Source of the DNA: Haemonchus contortus
Lineage: Eukaryota; Nematoda; Chromadorea; Rhabditida; Trichostrongylidae
DNA: 64,000 bases
Reading direction: 5' to 3'
NCBI GenBank assembly: GCA_000469685.2
Contig: LS997563.1
Span: 16,109,940-16,173,939, forward strand
Shown: in pieces, positions 61,401 to 64,000 of the stretch
Position numbering within the stretch: position 1 is the first letter of the stretch
Layout of the letters: each line of letters starts with the position of its first letter
Program-made: the position numbers and the translations under genes
The notes under the pieces: generated by a model
Databases searched by the model: none
Told to the model about the DNA's origin: nothing
The model's input: the letters and a program-made list of their open reading frames with translations, nothing else

Positions 61401-62802
61401 ACAATCTCTGAACCTTTGTAACGCACTACCTAAGCAGTTCTCTGACCTGACCGTGGCAAGTATGGTTAGTGGGATATCTCAAAAACCATTTTCATCGTAA
61501 ACTGTGTCTTTAAGCAATTGTGCCAATACTGTCAAAGAAACTATACTGTCAAAGGCTTCAGCGCAGTAGGCAGTCGGCAAGAGTAATTCTAATCTGGTGG
61601 TCTGTATTCACAGTAGGCGTCGGTGGGTTCAACCCCTAGAACCCACAAACCTGCTGTCCTAACATAATTCACTAGAAGGTGGCTGTAACATCGGGTTACG
61701 TCAATTCATGGTTGATTAATGCATCTCTCGCCACGTCACAAGGACGTCACCCAATGTAAACGATCGGGACATGATCGCTTTGGAAAAGAACGCACTCCTA
61801 AACCCGGTCACGAAGCAGTTTAGCTAGTGCTAACCATGAAAACGGTTGCGGTCAACTATTCTTCTCATAGCATCCAAGGCACATGATTAGAACATGAGAA
61901 AAATTACTACGTGATTTGTTTCTCAACGAACGCCGTTCCAATAAAATCAAATAAACGAGTTCAGCACCCAATATAGATTAGTTTTGGTCTTGAAAATTAT
62001 CAAGAAAGACCCAAAAAGGAAACTATTTGTGTCATATGCTACATGCCACCTAGCAGTGGGTGCCAAATTTGATGAACTCACGCTATCTCCTTTTAGCGCC
62101 ACTTGAATTATTCAAGTTTCTACCCTACAGAATGATGCCCTGATTTATATGGGGTTTCTTTTACCACATAATAGCGAATAATCGAGTGGCTGACCCACTG
62201 TCGAATGGTAGCGATAAATTGAGGTTCTGACGCATATTTTAGCGGAATGATCGTTGAACATGGTTTTTTCTGGCTGTTCGTGATCGGATTAGTTTCGCAA
62301 ACTATAAGCCGCTGAGGATTATCGGTCAACGTGGAGCTGATTTGTGGTGAATGTTGTGGGTCCAGATACCAGCAGTCCAGTTTTCATGGAAAACTGTATA
62401 GATCGAAGCAGCGTAATAAACTTTACATTGGATTGTTTCAGTGTTTCTGCGAAGAATAAAGGCGATGTTATTTTGGAGTCGTTCAGACAACAACCAAAGC
62501 AAGTTCTAAGAGAAGACAGTAAGGAGAAGGCGACATACTGCTGAACGACGTCACATAATGATGCCCATTGCTTTCGTAGGTAATCCTCCGAGTAATGAGC
62601 GAGATATGGAGCCCTGGCAGATGCCATCCAGTGGTCGGTATTCCGCATCCCTGGGAGCAAAAAAGTGTAGTTGTTATCGCAAAAAGAAATATTCAAGAGT
62701 ACTCTAAATTACTTCAAGAAGAAGAAACAACTCACCGAAGAACGCTGCTGCTCCGAGTTTCGTAACACGGGAGGCGGAGGCGAGCAGAACCATTTTGTTA
62801 AC
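58461..62802 (-). CDS. BPHL: BPHL-like alpha/beta hydrolase (valacyclovir hydrolase family), C-terminal half
   Basis: BPHL enzymes are serine hydrolases that cleave alpha-amino-acid esters. Four minus-strand exons join in phase: 62802-62736, 62650-62539, 60818-60675, 58554-58461 (TGA). In order they encode VNKMVLLASASRVTKLG (matching the strand after the nucleophile elbow in human BPHL), YSEDYLRKQWASLCDVVQ, then CDYVLPKITMPSLIMNGGQD with the catalytic Asp (human IVHGEKD), and LEVHAQGGHDFYMKYPKWF with the catalytic His. Splice sites are good: acceptors AATTCAG, CCCAG, TTTTTAG, TTTCAG; donors GTGAGT, GTATGT, GTAAGA. The half containing the oxyanion loop and the GWSDGG nucleophile was not found in 62803-64000; it may lie beyond the edge. 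The introns 60819-62538 and 58555-60674 are long, and the first holds the dispersed repeat at 61.1-61.5 kb. Confidence 0.75.
61095..61512. repeat. Dispersed repeat copy with the Helitron-free (empty) site
   Basis: Uninterrupted copy of the repeat at 34985-36655, in the same orientation, inside an intron of the BPHL-like gene. The sequence TTTTGCGGAAAA/TAAAGC at 61156/61157 is the position where the other copy carries the Helitron. Confidence 0.75.
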
Positions 62803-64000
62803 CTGAATTCCATTACATGAGAAGCTCAGCATAAGCATTTCATATATTGCAACACTACTCAAAAATATGTTGTGCAAACATGCACTTTGTCTTATTAGGT
62901 ATGGCCCGCATTCAAAAGCTACTACAATCTCATATCCTCTAGAGACCTACAACACCAACTTACACATCCAGTATTATTTATCTATTTAAATTGCACTCCT
63001 GGTGAGCTCAAACAAACCAGAAAGTGATCGACGAACATGAGGCGACGAAAGAAATAAACAATGCGGACAACGCCTGTAGAAAAACCAAGCAATAGCAGCA
63101 GTACCATAATAATGTACAAAAGGAGGTTTTATTGAGATCTGGGCATTTTACTCAATGCTTTATACTGGTGTGTCGTAAATATTGGCTTCTTATAGTTGAC
63201 GAGCAACTGCTTAGCTGGTTGGCGAGAAATTGCCGTCCTTAAGAGTCTCTAAAAACAGTTCATATGTTCTTATCTGTGGCTTATCCGACCAAGCGCCCTA
63301 TCGCGCGAGCCCCATTGCAACAAATCAACTTGAACGTTAGAAGATCCCAGCCAAGTAACCAAACCTTGCTGCTTCACCAACGCTGTCGTCTGACCCGATT
63401 ACGTGAACAACAAGGAAACAATGACACACCATTGATGACCGTCAGATAAGGATGATCTCAAAGCCCACAAAGGAAAGGAACGGCAAGGGTCCACATGTAG
63501 TCATTTTGGTTGTTCAGCTTTGTACATTTCGCGTAAACATGTAACGCTCCCGCTATCTCCCTAACGACGATCTCGTTCTCGTAAACTAAGATTTTGCATT
63601 CGATGTTGAAATCATTGCCTTGATGTCCTTCTAGTCGGCGCTTACCAAAGTACGTTTTTTCATGGTAGATGATTTTTGATGCATATGTCAAGCATCCTTC
63701 CCTTCCCGACAATGTATATTTCGTCACAAGCTAAACACTGAATTAGATACATCGTCCTTCGCCGTGTGCAATATCAATCTCTCCATCTCTTCCAAACGGA
63801 CAAATTACGTAGTTATCCGCGTCGTACGCGCGCCATCGTAAAGCCTATTGCGGAATAGATGACGTTTGATATGTGCGCTTGAAGATTTTATCAAGACAAC
63901 ATCTTTAGCTAAATTAGCTCTTCAATGCATTTCCGCGCTGACTTAGCCAGATATTAGGTTGGAAGGGAAGTCCTGCAACAAAAAATTTGAAGCGTCAGCA
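62803..64000. other. Right edge; upstream part of the hydrolase gene not resolved
   Basis: Read on the minus strand, 63735-63652 has an acceptor-like GTTTAG and a donor-like TTTG/GTAAGC around an ORF with KYTLSGREGCLTYASKIIYH, but this does not resemble the missing N-terminal half of BPHL. No oxyanion-hole or GxSxG motif was found. The missing exons are either diverged here or outside the window. Confidence 0.35.

Noticed and set aside
61560..61670. GGGTTCAACCCC motif resembling a tRNA T-arm or Pol III B-box
   Set aside because: Neighbouring bases do not form a T-stem or cloverleaf and there is no A-box at the right distance.
62736..62790. ATG at the start of MVLLASASRV as a gene start with a mitochondrial-type leader
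   Set aside because: Alignment to BPHL shows this Met is internal (human HKMVIWGAN), and an acceptor lies directly upstream with in-frame codons.
1..64000. CRISPR arrays, operons, bacterial-type promoters or ribosome binding sites
   Set aside because: The window is eukaryotic; the tandem repeats seen are minisatellites or transposon-derived, without spacer-repeat structure.

Overview
The window is eukaryotic DNA from a nematode, most likely a clade V parasitic (strongylid or hookworm-like) species. The evidence is small phase-consistent exons (about 56-190 bp) with U-rich TTTCAG/TTTTAG acceptors and GTAAGT-like donors, protein sequence closest to metazoan and nematode orthologues, and a heavy load of mariner, Helitron, SINE, LINE and LTR remnants. 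The species assignment is inference; no ribosomal, mitochondrial or tRNA gene was seen.

Three protein-coding genes can be assembled exon by exon. (1) 1-8342, + strand: VPS35, the large retromer subunit; 18 in-phase exons, with the N-terminus off the left edge. (2) 27490-34677, + strand: ceramide glucosyltransferase (UGCG/CGT); ten in-phase exons, apparently complete, about 414 aa. (3) 58461-62802, - strand: the C-terminal half of a BPHL-like (valacyclovir hydrolase family) alpha/beta hydrolase; four in-phase exons, with the N-terminal half unresolved or beyond the right edge. Genes 1 and 2 are neighbours in the same orientation; I recall the same pair (vps-35 and cgt-3) lying close together in C. 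elegans, which suggests retained microsynteny.

The rest is intergenic or intronic and dominated by mobile DNA. In 4-8 kb (large vps-35 introns) there is a tRNA-derived SINE and a head-to-tail pair of non-autonomous Helitrons. In 14.6-19.1 kb there are two mariner elements with intact terminal inverted repeats and TA target duplications but broken transposases, with a second SINE between them. Around 23.9-24.1 kb is an RTE-like LINE tail with a 13-bp target duplication. A third SINE lies in a cgt intron. At 35.0-36.3 kb a Helitron with an internal 117/145-bp minisatellite sits inside an older dispersed repeat; an uninterrupted copy of that repeat at about 61.1-61.5 kb gives the empty site. 43-52.5 kb is a pile of degraded LTR-retroelement pieces (a matched LTR-like pair, env-like and gag-like remnants, a second pair of 340-bp direct repeats) plus a CR1-like LINE tail. 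At 54.2-54.6 kb is a large foldback element. At 55.2-57.4 kb a truncated LINE is bracketed by an unusually long (about 295 bp) direct duplication of a mariner-like target.

No new multi-gene system was recognised. The most informative structures are the Helitron tandem, the Helitron with its paralogous empty site, and the LINE with the very long flanking duplication.
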